Positions 44,341-52,167 are shown, counted from the stretch's first letter. The stretch: 64,000 nucleotides of DNA from Brachyspira suanatina (GCF_001049755.1 NZ_CVLB01000003.1:186001-250000); one strand, 5' to 3'. Numbers and translations are program-made. The notes: generated by a model not told the origin, from the letters alone.

Positions 44341-44448
44341 AACCTATATATATGCAATTTTTTTATGATACACAAATTAATATTTTCTAATATTTTTTAT
44401 ATTAACTAAACAGTATTATAGTTTTTACTAATCATAAAATTAGCTCGC

Positions 44449-44478
44449 AGGCTGTAATCTTGGCAGAGATTACAGCCT
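44449..44478. terminator. Hairpin after the integrase gene
   Basis: AGGCTGTAATCT pairs perfectly with AGATTACAGCCT around a short loop, 6 bases past the integrase stop. There is no T tract on the minus strand; ATCTTTT follows on the plus strand. Confidence 0.6.
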
Positions 44479-44483
44479 ATCTT

Positions 44484-45653
44484 TTAAGCTCTATTAAAAT
44501 CCTTTTCGATTTTTTCAAAACTGTTTAATATTTGATTCATTCTGCACGTTAAGTCTTTCCATTCTTCAAGCATATTTGTTTTAATGTCTTTTTTAATACA
44601 GTCTTTTTTCGTACTATATCTAAACTTAGCAAACGGATGATTTTCCATAGCCTCTTTTATCATTCCAGCCAAAACATAAATATATCTTGACACTGTTGTA
44701 TTAATATTTTGATGACCGAGCATTTTTGATATAACATAAATGTCAGTTCCGTTTTCTGCCATGTCGGTTGCAAAGCCTCTTCTTAATGAATGACATGTAA
44801 CTTTTGTATTTGTCTTTTTAGAAATGAAATGCATTATTGTGCTTATAGTATTTATATTCAAAGGCTCGCCGTTTGTTTTAATAAATAGCATATTATGTAT
44901 TTTATTTCTTTGCTTTAATATAGATTTTCTTAATTTTAAATATTCAAATAGCTTAGATTTTATAGAACTAGAAAAAGAAATAATTCTTGGTTTATCTCCC
45001 TTGCTTTTATAAATAGCTATGGTATTATTATCAAAGTGAATATTGTCAATGTCTATGCAGGCAAGCTCCTTACGGCGTATGCCTGTGTTAGACATCAGCA
45101 AAAGCATGAATATATTTCTCTCATCTGCAAAACTTTCTGATTTTTCTTTTATCTTTTTTGTAATAGATAAAGTTTCATCTGCTTTTATTAATAGCTGATT
45201 TTTTACAATTATTTTTGGAGTTTTAAGCTCATCAAAAATATCAAAAAAAGTTTCGGTACTTATTTTTTTTAATTTCACTAAATACTTAAAATAACTTTTT
45301 ACAGCCATAACTCTGCAGTGAATGATGTCGGCGCCGAGATTTTTATTAACTTGATAAGAGATATAGTCTTCAATGCATTTTCTGTTTACTTTATTATACA
45401 ATACCGTAGTATTGTATAATAGTATATCTTTAGACAGTCTGATATTATTACTATTAAGTATTTTTTCAGACTGTACGATATTATACTGTCCGATACTGTA
45501 ATAATTATAAAGAAAATTATAAAAGTTTTTGATGCTGTTTGCATAAGTATTTACTGTAGATTTTGACTTATAAAGTTTTATATATTCAAGATAATTGATT
45601 ATTAAATTAGAATTATTGTTATCATATAATTTTAGATAGTCTAGCGTTTTCAT
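44484..45653 (-). CDS. Tyrosine recombinase (phage integrase)
   Basis: The 389-residue protein has an N-terminal SAM-like core-binding domain (about 5-140) and a catalytic domain with the full set. These are Arg in NTGIRRKELACI, Lys in KSKGDKP, His-x-x-Arg in CHSLRRGFATDMAENG, His in LGHQNINTT, and the nucleophile in SRYIYV. It should integrate and excise the neighbouring phage genome. ATG at 45653 is chosen because AAGGAG lies 8 bases before it; the frame is open upstream to 45710 but that part runs through a hairpin without a ribosome site. It points away from the control genes at 45914-46816. Confidence 0.92.
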   Translation of the reverse strand: MKTLDYLKLYDNNNSNLIINYLEYIKLYKSKSTVNTYANSIKNFYNFLYNYYSIGQYNIVQSEKILNSNNIRLSKDILLYNTTVLYNKVNRKCIEDYISYQVNKNLGADIIHCRVMAVKSYFKYLVKLKKISTETFFDIFDELKTPKIIVKNQLLIKADETLSITKKIKEKSESFADERNIFMLLLMSNTGIRRKELACIDIDNIHFDNNTIAIYKSKGDKPRIISFSSSIKSKLFEYLKLRKSILKQRNKIHNMLFIKTNGEPLNINTISTIMHFISKKTNTKVTCHSLRRGFATDMAENGTDIYVISKMLGHQNINTTVSRYIYVLAGMIKEAMENHPFAKFRYSTKKDCIKKDIKTNMLEEWKDLTCRMNQILNSFEKIEKDFNRA

Positions 45654-45680
45654 AAAAACAGCTCCTTTATTATTTAGATA

Positions 45681-45710
45681 AAGCCTGTCTTTGAGAGACA
45701 GGCTTTTCAA
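45681..45710. terminator. Hairpin in the integrase leader
   Basis: AAGCCTGTCT pairs perfectly with AGACAGGCTT around a five-base loop, followed by TTTTC on the plus strand. It lies between the integrase ribosome site and its upstream region, so it could also limit integrase expression from upstream. Confidence 0.65.
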
Positions 45711-45913
45711 ATAAAAAGTTTTTTAAACTGTTTTTAATATTTTTTCTGAGCAATAATATTATCGGCTTAAATAATTTTTCATTAAATATTATTTATATTT
45801 CATTTTATCCTTCCATCGATATTTCCTTATATTTTGTATATATGGTATAGAATAAAAAATATTTTTTTAATCTGATAAAAAAATATTTTTGCTAAATAAA
45901 AAAAGGAGGGATC

Positions 45914-45994
45914 ATGAATATTTATAAAATATTAAAGGCAATCACAGTTATTGCGAACGCCGTAATTGCCTTATACGAAATCTTCAAAGGATAA
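45914..45994 (+). CDS. 26-residue hydrophobic peptide
   Basis: AAAAAGGAGGG, an almost perfect ribosome site, lies 3-8 bases before ATG. The peptide is MNIYKILKAITVIANAV then IALYEIFKG and a TAA. It is hydrophobic to amphipathic, long enough for one membrane helix, with lysines at both ends. Size, charge and context (lysogeny-control side of a prophage) recall type I toxin peptides or small membrane regulators, but no antisense RNA has been shown. A hairpin with A/T arms (45857-45894) lies just upstream. The reading frame and ribosome site are clear; the role is inference. Confidence 0.6.
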   Translation: MNIYKILKAITVIANAVIALYEIFKG

Positions 45995-46007
45995 AAAATC
46001 CTTAAAA

Positions 46008-46038
46008 GTATCAGGCATATTAGGGTATGTCTGATACT
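46008..46038. terminator. Hairpin between peptide and RHH-like gene
   Basis: AGTATCAGGCAT pairs with ATGTCTGATACT (one G-T pair) around a 7-base loop. No T tract follows, so it may be a regulatory hairpin in the leader of the gene at 46081 rather than a terminator. Confidence 0.5.
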
Positions 46039-46080
46039 AAAAATTATAATATTAAAATAAATAATATCAAGGAGTTGTAT

Positions 46081-46272
46081 ATGACTAATGAATTAGAAAA
46101 AAAAGAAGAGTTAAAAAAAGCACCAAAAAAATTACACTGGGCTTTTACAGCCCCAGAAGAGTGTATTAATGAAATGAAAGACTATGCAAGAAGGTACAAT
46201 ATGTCTTTAGGCGAATATATAGAGGCTATTCATAAAAGATATTTAGAAAGTATAGAAAATAAAAAATTATAA
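46081..46272 (+). CDS. Ribbon-helix-helix-like protein (single copy)
   Basis: The 63-residue protein has AAGGAG 6 bases before the ATG. Its core WAFTAPEECINEMKDYARRYNMSLGEYIEAIHKRY fits the Arc/MetJ ribbon-helix-helix pattern: a short strand, helix 1 ending YARRYN, a turn MS, and helix 2 GEYIEAI. RHH proteins bind DNA as dimers through the strand. An ATG upstream at 46027 lies inside a hairpin and has no ribosome site. Its neighbour at 46454 has two copies of the same motif. Probably a phage-encoded repressor or regulator. Confidence 0.6.
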   Translation: MTNELEKKEELKKAPKKLHWAFTAPEECINEMKDYARRYNMSLGEYIEAIHKRYLESIENKKL

Positions 46273-46453
46273 TAGTTATTTAGTTATTGAAAATAATATT
46301 TTTTATTATAAACTTATAAACGGTAACTTTGTATTTTTTCTATATATTCTATTGTCTTTGGTGTAACATACGGTTACACCTTTTTTATTTATTTTATATT
46401 AACTTATTTATTTTTTATAAAGTATAGACAAAAAAATAAATAAGGAATAAAAA

Positions 46454-46816
46454 ATGGAAGAAATAAAGAAAAATAAAACTAAAGATATAATGGAATTAAT
46501 ATTACCACATAATAAAAGTAAAAAAGTGTCATTAGGATTTTATTATTATAAAAATATTATTGAGGAAATGAAAGAATATGCCAATAAATATAAGATGTCA
46601 TTAGGAGAATATATAGAGGAGATACATAATACATGCAAAAATATAAAAAATATATCTAAATTAAAAATGGAAGAAAATACAGAAAAAATTAGTTGGGTGA
46701 TTTTAGTAGAAAAAAATAATTTTGATGATATTAGGAATTATGCTAAAAAATATAAAATGCGAATTGGAGAATATATAGGATATATACATAAATTATATAT
46801 TTACAATATAAAATAA
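46454..46816 (+). CDS. Tandem ribbon-helix-helix-like protein (covalent dimer)
   Basis: The 120-residue protein carries the RHH-like motif twice. Copy 1 (about 19-60) reads VSLGFYYYKNIIEEMKEYANKYKMSLGEYIEEIH. Copy 2 (about 76-117) reads ISWVILVEKNNFDDIRNYAKKYKMRIGEYIGYIH. The shared pattern is [IV]S-x(14-16)-[MI]-x2-YAxKYKMxxGEYIxxIH. A natural single-chain dimer would bind an asymmetric operator. The gap to the previous gene (46273-46453) holds a short inverted repeat GTAACATACGGTTAC-like sequence at 46350-46376 that could be an operator. AAGGAAT precedes the ATG. A strong terminator follows. Confidence 0.6.
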   Translation: MEEIKKNKTKDIMELILPHNKSKKVSLGFYYYKNIIEEMKEYANKYKMSLGEYIEEIHNTCKNIKNISKLKMEENTEKISWVILVEKNNFDDIRNYAKKYKMRIGEYIGYIHKLYIYNIK

Positions 46817-46823
46817 AAAAAGG

Positions 46824-46854
46824 AGGCTGAAACCTTTCTAGTTCCAGCCTTTTG
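46824..46854 (+). terminator. Terminator after the tandem RHH-like gene
   Basis: AGGCTGAAAC pairs with GTTCCAGCCT (one mismatch) and is followed by TTTTG, 8 bases past the stop codon. Confidence 0.7.
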
Positions 46855-46983
46855 ACAAGCATCCATTCAGTACAAAATAAATAAAAAACTTTATCTTACT
46901 AAAAAGAAATGCTATTTCAATATAAATATTCTTATTATGGCTTTTTATTTATATATATAATAAAAAATATTAGAGATTATTAA

Positions 46984-47205
46984 TTATTTATCCCCTTCAA
47001 ACTTTGACTGATAACTTTTAAATCCAGCAAGTCCAAGCAAACCTCCCATTAAAAATGGAAGAGCTTCTCCAAGCCTAACATCTTTAGAAAAAACTAAGAA
47101 AGCTATACAAACAAGCATGACCGCTGAACCTAATAAACTTATTAAACGCATACTAGAAAGATGGCCAGTCTTGGAACAAGATATTAAATCTTTTAATGCC
47201 TTCAT
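46984..47205 (-). CDS. Small phage membrane protein, holin candidate
   Basis: The 73-residue protein has two hydrophobic helices (RLISLLGSAVMLVCIAFLVF and ALPFLMGGLLGLAGFKSY) joined by a short charged loop (SKDVRLGE), with charged ends. This is the topology of class II holins, which perforate the membrane to release endolysin. It is the last minus-strand gene of the late operon. The ribosome site is weak. Another small two-helix protein lies 8 bases upstream, so either or both may act in lysis. Confidence 0.55.
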   Translation of the reverse strand: MKALKDLISCSKTGHLSSMRLISLLGSAVMLVCIAFLVFSKDVRLGEALPFLMGGLLGLAGFKSYQSKFEGDK

Positions 47206-47213
47206 AATCAGTC

Positions 47214-47423
47214 CTATGCAATTACAGCTATAAAAAACATAACGCAGCCATAAGTTAATTTAATGAAATAATATATTGATGTTTTTTCTTTAATGAGAGC
47301 TTTTAATCTCTCTTTAAATGTTCCTTCTTTCTCATTCATAAACTTGTTATAGTATTTTACTATTTCAATGAAAGTGAAAAACACCATAGCACCTATTAAA
47401 AATATTAATATTAACTTAAACAT
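47214..47423 (-). CDS. Small phage membrane protein
   Basis: The 69-residue protein starts MFKLILIFLIGAMVFFTF. It has one N-terminal helix and one C-terminal helix (FIKLTYGCVMFFIAVIA) with a basic central region (KEGTFKERLKALIKEK). The start at 47423 is chosen because AAGGAG lies 11 bases before it; an earlier ATG (47465) has none. It may be a holin, antiholin or virion membrane protein. Its neighbours are a fibre gene upstream and the 73-residue holin candidate downstream. Confidence 0.5.
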   Translation of the reverse strand: MFKLILIFLIGAMVFFTFIEIVKYYNKFMNEKEGTFKERLKALIKEKTSIYYFIKLTYGCVMFFIAVIA

Positions 47424-47499
47424 ATTTTTTATGTCTCCTTTTAGTTTATTATTAATTTTATGCAATAATTGATTTTTTATAGCTATTAACTATAAAAAA

Positions 47500-49614
47500 T
47501 CAATTCATAACATCAAGGGTATAGTTTTTATCAGGTGTAAGATTAAAAGTTATTGTTTCTCCTAACTCTATATCTGTATCATCTTGATATCTTATAAATA
47601 GAAGATAAGAAGGAGCTTCTAATTTATCTGAATCTGTTTTTACAAAAGCAAATTTTAATGGCTTTCCTGAACTTGAAGTTATACCATCTGTATTTTTTAA
47701 ATCAAAATAAGATATATTTGATAAATTAAAGTAATTTTCTATAATGGGACTGTAGAAAGCTATTAGATAACCTACATCTCCCTCTTTTCTAATATATTGC
47801 CCTTTTAATTTTACTGTATTATTTTCCTGTTCTAATCTAAGGTGATAAAAATTGATTTTCTTTTGAATATTCATAAAACCATAAGAACTTGCAAATATAT
47901 TAGTATCCTGATTTTTTAATACTCTATTTTTTATATTAAGAGTTAATAGGCATATAGTATCTGGAGCAATATCTTCTAAAGTCTCATTTTTTATAACTAA
48001 AGTATTCATAGAATTGATACCATTAGTTATTCTAAATCTAGATTTAATTTGTAATGGTTTCGTTTCTATTAAATCAAAATTAATATTACCTTCTTTATCA
48101 ATTGGAGGATTTTCTTGCAATTCTTTTAGATTAGTTATGGATTCCCAAACTATTTCACCTTCTAATGAATCATAATAAGTTTCTTCAGTATCAGATACCG
48201 TTTTAAAAAATTGATTAATGATACTATAAAGTTTATATAAATTAGTATCTTTTTGATATAGATATAAAAGTACATCTGATTGAAAAGAAAGAACTGATTT
48301 AAAAATAATAAAATAATTATCATCTATTTTTTTTATAGCTATTGTTTGTTTTTCACCTGCTATAAAATCTATGGTTTCAGGTATTTCTACTTTAAACTTT
48401 GGAAAATCATAAATAGGTTTTTCTTCTGGTTCTGTTGGTATTTCTGGTTCAGTAGGCTCTGTAAATTCTGAATCAAAATCTCCGTTATATGAATCGCTTA
48501 ACGCTTCTATAGCATCCTGCACAGTTTCTATTACTTTTTCTTTTACTTCTACTTCTGCATTTTTGTCAGGAGTCAAATCGAAAGTTATTATTTCATTTTC
48601 TCCTATAGCTGAACCATCCTGATTTGATATCTTTAAATAGTAGGTAGTAGATTCATTATTATATCTAATAAATCCAAACTTTTTAGGCTTTCCTGAACTT
48701 GAAGTAATACCGTCAGTATTGATTAGCTCATCCCTGCTGCCTATGATATTAAAATAATTTTCTAATATTGGACTGTAGCATATTAATGAAGCATTATTGA
48801 TGTATCTATATGCCCCAACAAATTTTATTTTATTTTCATATCTTATTAATTCTAGTCTAAGGAAAGGGTTTTGAAAATTATTGCTAAAAAATATATTTCT
48901 GTCTAACCTATTGAATACCCTATTTTTTATATTAAAATAAATATTATAATTACCTTCTTGAATTATTTTACTTGGGTTATCAGGAGCAGGATATTCTTTA
49001 GGCATTACAATAAACATCAATGAGTTATTGTAAATAGTAAGATATAATTCAAAATCTTTTTCTCCAATCTGAGATATTATAAACTCTTCTTTATGCAGAT
49101 TAGAAGTTGTTATATTATCAATAGTAAAGAATTGAGAAAGTACGGAGTACATTCCTGCTAAAGTACGAAATCCATTAATAGATGAAACTATCCCTGCAAA
49201 TGCCGTGTTACAATAATAATTAGATAATGTGGATGTAGATTTAAATCTATATGTTCCATCGTATTGTTTTTCTATAACTGCAGAATGTTCTTGACTTCCT
49301 TTTTCATCAAAAAATCTTATATAATATTTTTCGCTTATATCTAATTTAAACTTCGGAAAATTATATTTTATATATTTAAGCTGAGCATTTTGATTATCAA
49401 AGTATATACTAGATGCATTAAGAGAATTATTTGTTATTATTTTATCTAATATATCTTTTAATTCTTTGATATTAGATACAGGAGCTTCATTAGGTTTTCC
49501 GCCTTTTAACTTTTCTATATTTGCTATTGTCTGATTATGATCCTCAGCAAATACAATTTCACCATCCTGCAGGGCTGGCACTTCTTTATAGTTTTCAGGT
49601 TTTTCTAAAGACAT
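47500..49614 (-). CDS. Phage tail fibre/appendage protein with internal duplication
   Basis: The 704-residue protein starts with a virion-attachment-like segment (VPALQDGEIVFAEDHNQTIANIEKLKGG). It then has two copies of a roughly 280-residue domain. Each opens FPKFKxxI and ends NTDGITSSSGKPKKFGF then a YLK or LLF segment and ITFDLTPDKN. Copy 1 spans about 89-355 and copy 2 about 400-700, joined by a P/E/T-rich linker (FTEPTEPEIPTEPEEKPI). The domain is unknown to me. It lies in the lysis block, apart from the main tail genes, and probably binds a host receptor. Confidence 0.65.
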   Translation of the reverse strand: MSLEKPENYKEVPALQDGEIVFAEDHNQTIANIEKLKGGKPNEAPVSNIKELKDILDKIITNNSLNASSIYFDNQNAQLKYIKYNFPKFKLDISEKYYIRFFDEKGSQEHSAVIEKQYDGTYRFKSTSTLSNYYCNTAFAGIVSSINGFRTLAGMYSVLSQFFTIDNITTSNLHKEEFIISQIGEKDFELYLTIYNNSLMFIVMPKEYPAPDNPSKIIQEGNYNIYFNIKNRVFNRLDRNIFFSNNFQNPFLRLELIRYENKIKFVGAYRYINNASLICYSPILENYFNIIGSRDELINTDGITSSSGKPKKFGFIRYNNESTTYYLKISNQDGSAIGENEIITFDLTPDKNAEVEVKEKVIETVQDAIEALSDSYNGDFDSEFTEPTEPEIPTEPEEKPIYDFPKFKVEIPETIDFIAGEKQTIAIKKIDDNYFIIFKSVLSFQSDVLLYLYQKDTNLYKLYSIINQFFKTVSDTEETYYDSLEGEIVWESITNLKELQENPPIDKEGNINFDLIETKPLQIKSRFRITNGINSMNTLVIKNETLEDIAPDTICLLTLNIKNRVLKNQDTNIFASSYGFMNIQKKINFYHLRLEQENNTVKLKGQYIRKEGDVGYLIAFYSPIIENYFNLSNISYFDLKNTDGITSSSGKPLKFAFVKTDSDKLEAPSYLLFIRYQDDTDIELGETITFNLTPDKNYTLDVMN

Positions 49615-49638
49615 AATAAAGCTCCTGCTTTTAAGATT

Positions 49639-49881
49639 TTATTTATACAAATAGTAATTACTAGAAACTTGCACATTATACCAGAGCTGCCACTCTCCAA
49701 TTTTTATAATACTTTCTTGATATCTTTTCATTAAATCTTGTCTGTTTGTAACAGGTTTTATAATAAATATTTTTGGAGGTGTGGATAGAGGTATTTTTAC
49801 ATATTTTACCTGAGCCTGACATGAAGTTAATATCATTAAAATACTTATAAAAATTATTAGATATATTATTAAATGTTTCAT
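49639..49881 (-). CDS. Rz1-like outer-membrane spanin lipoprotein
   Basis: The 80-residue protein begins with a lipoprotein signal ending LTSC and has a proline-containing mature part (IPLSTPPKIFIIKP), as in Rz1. Its ATG, with AAGGA 8 bases ahead, lies inside the gene at 49676-50182 in a different frame, and the two share 206 bases. This nested arrangement is the hallmark of Rz/Rz1. Spanins fuse inner and outer membranes in the last step of lysis. Family sequence conservation is low, so the call rests on architecture, position and lipobox. Confidence 0.65.
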   Translation of the reverse strand: MKHLIIYLIIFISILMILTSCQAQVKYVKIPLSTPPKIFIIKPVTNRQDLMKRYQESIIKIGEWQLWYNVQVSSNYYLYK

Positions 49882-50182
49882 GCTCTTTCCTTGTTAGTAA
49901 TTCTTTGTCTATATTTTTTATCATAGCTTCTGAATTACTAAAACTATTTTGAAGCTTTTTATTTTCATGCATAAATTGTATTTCATTTTGAAGCGTTTCA
50001 GTTTGAAGTTCTAAGCCCTTAATATCTTCCTGATACTGAGCAATTTCTTTTTCTTTTTTATGTATTTCACTGTCTTTAGCAGCTATTAATACTATAAAAA
50101 TAGAAACTATTAAAACCATTATGACTGCTATAATTATTTTTTTATTTATTTTGGATAAAAATCCTGTTATTATTGGAATCAT
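49676..50182 (-). CDS. Rz-like inner-membrane spanin
   Basis: The 168-residue protein has one N-terminal membrane helix (KIIIAVIMVLIVSIFIVLIAA) with the rest outside. There is a coiled coil (KDSEIHKKEKEIAQYQEDIKGLELQTETLQNEIQ) and an extended basic C-terminus. The topology is that of the i-spanin Rz, which pairs with the lipoprotein encoded inside its 3' half. The last 65 residues look translated from DNA chosen for the other frame (rich in K, N, C and Y), as expected for an overlapping gene. It lies between XhlA-like and fibre genes in the lysis block. Confidence 0.65.
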   Translation of the reverse strand: MIPIITGFLSKINKKIIIAVIMVLIVSIFIVLIAAKDSEIHKKEKEIAQYQEDIKGLELQTETLQNEIQFMHENKKLQNSFSNSEAMIKNIDKELLTRKEHETFNNISNNFYKYFNDINFMSGSGKICKNTSIHTSKNIYYKTCYKQTRFNEKISRKYYKNWRVAALV

Positions 50183-50215
50183 ATATACTCCTATTGTTGC
50201 TATATTTTTATTGTG

Positions 50216-50662
50216 TTATTTAGTGAAATAAAGAACAGCTCCGATTATAGTACCCATTGCTGCAATAAATCCAGATATACCAACTACAGCTTTTTGAAAC
50301 TTATGCAAAGTATCAACAGTAATATTGCCTTCTAAACTTTTCTTTATTTCTTTTAATTCTTCATCTCTTTTAGTTTTATATTCCTGTATTTCAGCTATAA
50401 AATCTGTCACATGATTTTCAAGCTTTTCTATTCTTAAATCTATTTTAATAAAATCTTCCGATAAATTATCTAGATATGTATCATAGCTTTTAATATCATT
50501 TCTAAGATTTTTAATTTCTTCTCTTACTTCTTCTACTTTATGAATAATACCATTTCCGTTTTTTGTACCGTCTTCATTATATCCTACTTGAAGCTCTAAA
50601 CGGCTCAATCTTTTTTCTATTTTTTCCAATAGAGCAGTTTTACTTTCTTTACTTGCTGCCAT
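50216..50662 (-). CDS. XhlA-like phage protein (coiled coil plus C-terminal helix)
   Basis: The 148-residue protein is mostly coiled coil (KTALLEKIEKRLSRLELQVGYNEDGTKNG, then LSEDFIKIDLRIEKLENHVTDFI) and ends with one hydrophobic helix (AVVGISGFIAAMGTIIGAVLYF). This is the layout of XhlA-type haemolysin/lysis proteins that act with holin and endolysin. It lies between endolysin and spanins. The start is preceded by AAGGAAAT. Other coiled-coil virion proteins are possible. Confidence 0.6.
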   Translation of the reverse strand: MAASKESKTALLEKIEKRLSRLELQVGYNEDGTKNGNGIIHKVEEVREEIKNLRNDIKSYDTYLDNLSEDFIKIDLRIEKLENHVTDFIAEIQEYKTKRDEELKEIKKSLEGNITVDTLHKFQKAVVGISGFIAAMGTIIGAVLYFTK

Positions 50663-50689
50663 TTAATTTCCTTATTGTTGTTAACACTC

Positions 50690-50752
50690 CGCACGCTTAA
50701 AATTAGATTGTTTATTTTACAATAAACAATCTGCGTGCGTCGTTTTTATTTT
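50690..50752. repeat. Compact CGCACG-type hairpin between lysis genes
   Basis: CGCACGC (50690-50696) pairs with GCGTGCG (50733-50739), and inside AGATTGTTTATT (50705-50716) pairs perfectly with AATAAACAATCT (50721-50732). The 19-bp stem with an 8-base bulge is followed by a T tract on the plus strand. The arms match module 1 of the chromosomal nested repeats. It may be a terminator or attenuator within the late operon. Confidence 0.75.
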
Positions 50753-50766
50753 TTTACTTTATATTT

Positions 50767-51366
50767 TTAGTTTTCAGCATTCAATATTTTTAAAATATTA
50801 TTATACCTTTCTTCTCTGTCTTCAAGTCCATTAAAGCCGCCGTTAATAAGTTTAGTAACACCTTTCACATCTCCTTGACGTGCAAGCAAACCACATCCTT
50901 TTTCCTGCCAAAATAATAATGCAATCTCTATAGCATTGTTAGGTTCTTTGGCAAGTTCTGGATTATTAACTAAATCAGCATGTATTTTTTTACCATATTT
51001 CTTATAATTATTTTTTCCAGTAAGCTGTATTATTCCTCTGCCTCTATATTTATAGCCTTCATTTTCAGTATTACCTAAACGACCGCCATAAACAAAATTA
51101 GCAATAGACTCAGCTCCTTGAAGACATAGTTTTTTAGCATTTTCTAAACTTCCAACTCTTTTTTTGAATACTTCAAAAAGCCTCTGAGGTGTGTATCTAA
51201 AACTCTCTTCAAGTTTTTTATAATTATTGCTTTCATGTGTTGTTTGTGCCAAAAACATAGCAGCTTCTTTTGTATCTGTAATGTTATGTTTTTGAAAAGC
51301 ATTATTTAATGGTAAAAGCCATTTCTTATTTATACCTATTTCATTTAATATATTTTCATTTAGCAT
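50767..51366 (-). CDS. Phage endolysin, GH19 chitinase/lysozyme type
   Basis: The 199-residue protein follows the GH19 fold: AMFLAQTTHESNNYKKLEESFRY with the catalytic glutamates, YGGRLGNTENEGYKYRGRGIIQLTGKNNYKKYG, and LINGGFNGLEDREERYNNIL. GH19 endolysins cut the glycan strands of peptidoglycan. It has no signal peptide, so it needs a holin for export. It lies in the lysis block with the XhlA-like and spanin genes. The start codon overlaps the end of the preceding interrupted gene by a few bases in spacing (3 bases apart), indicating one operon. Confidence 0.88.
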   Translation of the reverse strand: MLNENILNEIGINKKWLLPLNNAFQKHNITDTKEAAMFLAQTTHESNNYKKLEESFRYTPQRLFEVFKKRVGSLENAKKLCLQGAESIANFVYGGRLGNTENEGYKYRGRGIIQLTGKNNYKKYGKKIHADLVNNPELAKEPNNAIEIALLFWQEKGCGLLARQGDVKGVTKLINGGFNGLEDREERYNNILKILNAEN

Positions 51367-51369
51367 AGA

Positions 51370-51714
51370 TTAAGCCTCTTTATTTTTGTTTTGTAATTCA
51401 TATACTTTTATATATTCAGTTTTTTGTTTCTCTTTTGCTATTTGGAGTGTTACTTCTCTTTGTTTTAATACTTTAATCTCTGTTTCTATATTCTGTATGG
51501 ATTCACTATATTGATATGTTGTACTCTCATGCATTGATATATTATATCCGTTATGCACGATTTTACCTTCATGTTTTTTTAATATTTTAAGAACATCATC
51601 TTTAAGATCTTCAATATTTTCTTTATTCTTTTTCTCTTCAGCTTTTTATTTGATATATTTTTCTATTATTGAAGTTTCTTTTTTTGTAAGTTCTTTTACA
51701 TCATTGTTTGACAT
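51370..51714 (-). pseudogene. Small coiled-coil phage protein with in-frame TAA
   Basis: ATG at 51714, after AAGGAT, starts MSNNDVKELTKKETSIIEKYIK. It meets TAA at 51646-51648 and then continues in the same frame: KAEEKKNKENIEDLKDDVLKILKKHEGK, and on to a coiled coil (NIETEIKVLKQREVTLQIAKEKQ) ending at 51370. With the stop read as an amino acid it would be 114 residues. CAA to TAA is one base change. The 62-residue downstream part alone (ATG 51558) has no ribosome site. Function unknown; it lies between the sigma-like gene and endolysin. Confidence 0.6.
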
Positions 51715-51770
51715 AATTTATCCTTATATCTTTATTTATACATATAATAAAAAATATAAGGATAATTCAT

Positions 51771-52163
51771 TTAAACAACATAAGGCAGTATCTGGACGAC
51801 TGAGTTTCTTAATTCTCTCTTTATCGCTTCTAATTTTTGAGATATGCTGCTTTGCGTTACATTTAATTTTTCGCCTATTTCTTTTTGAGTATAACCTTCC
51901 GAATATAATTTCAATAGTTCTATTTGATCTTTTGTTAATATTGCTATTATTATGCGTTTCACATCTCTGGATTCAACATCGGAAAGCCCATGTGTATATA
52001 CAATATTGTCCATATTATCTAAACGCTGATTATATGAATTAAAAGTGCTATCTGAGTGTACTTTATTTGTGCTTATATTATTATTTAAAATATTTTCCAT
52101 AGACTTACACAATTGTTTGCAAGAATTTCTTTTATCACAAGTATTGCATGTTAAATCACCCAT
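51771..52163 (-). CDS. Small sigma-70-like regulator with cysteine cluster
   Basis: The 130-residue protein starts MGDLTCNTCDKRNSCKQLC, a C-x2-C-x5-C-x3-C set that could bind a metal. The C-terminal half is a sigma region 4-like helix-turn-helix: LTKDQIELLKLYSEGYTQKEIGEKLNVTQSSISQKLEAIKREL. GGAGG 9 bases before ATG 52163 selects this start over the in-frame ATG at 52184. It lies between tail and lysis genes, a place suited to a late-gene activator. Phage regulators such as ArpU/sigma-like proteins have comparable size. Target promoters are unknown. Confidence 0.65.
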   Translation of the reverse strand: MGDLTCNTCDKRNSCKQLCKSMENILNNNISTNKVHSDSTFNSYNQRLDNMDNIVYTHGLSDVESRDVKRIIIAILTKDQIELLKLYSEGYTQKEIGEKLNVTQSSISQKLEAIKRELRNSVVQILPYVV

Positions 52164-52167
52164 ATTG

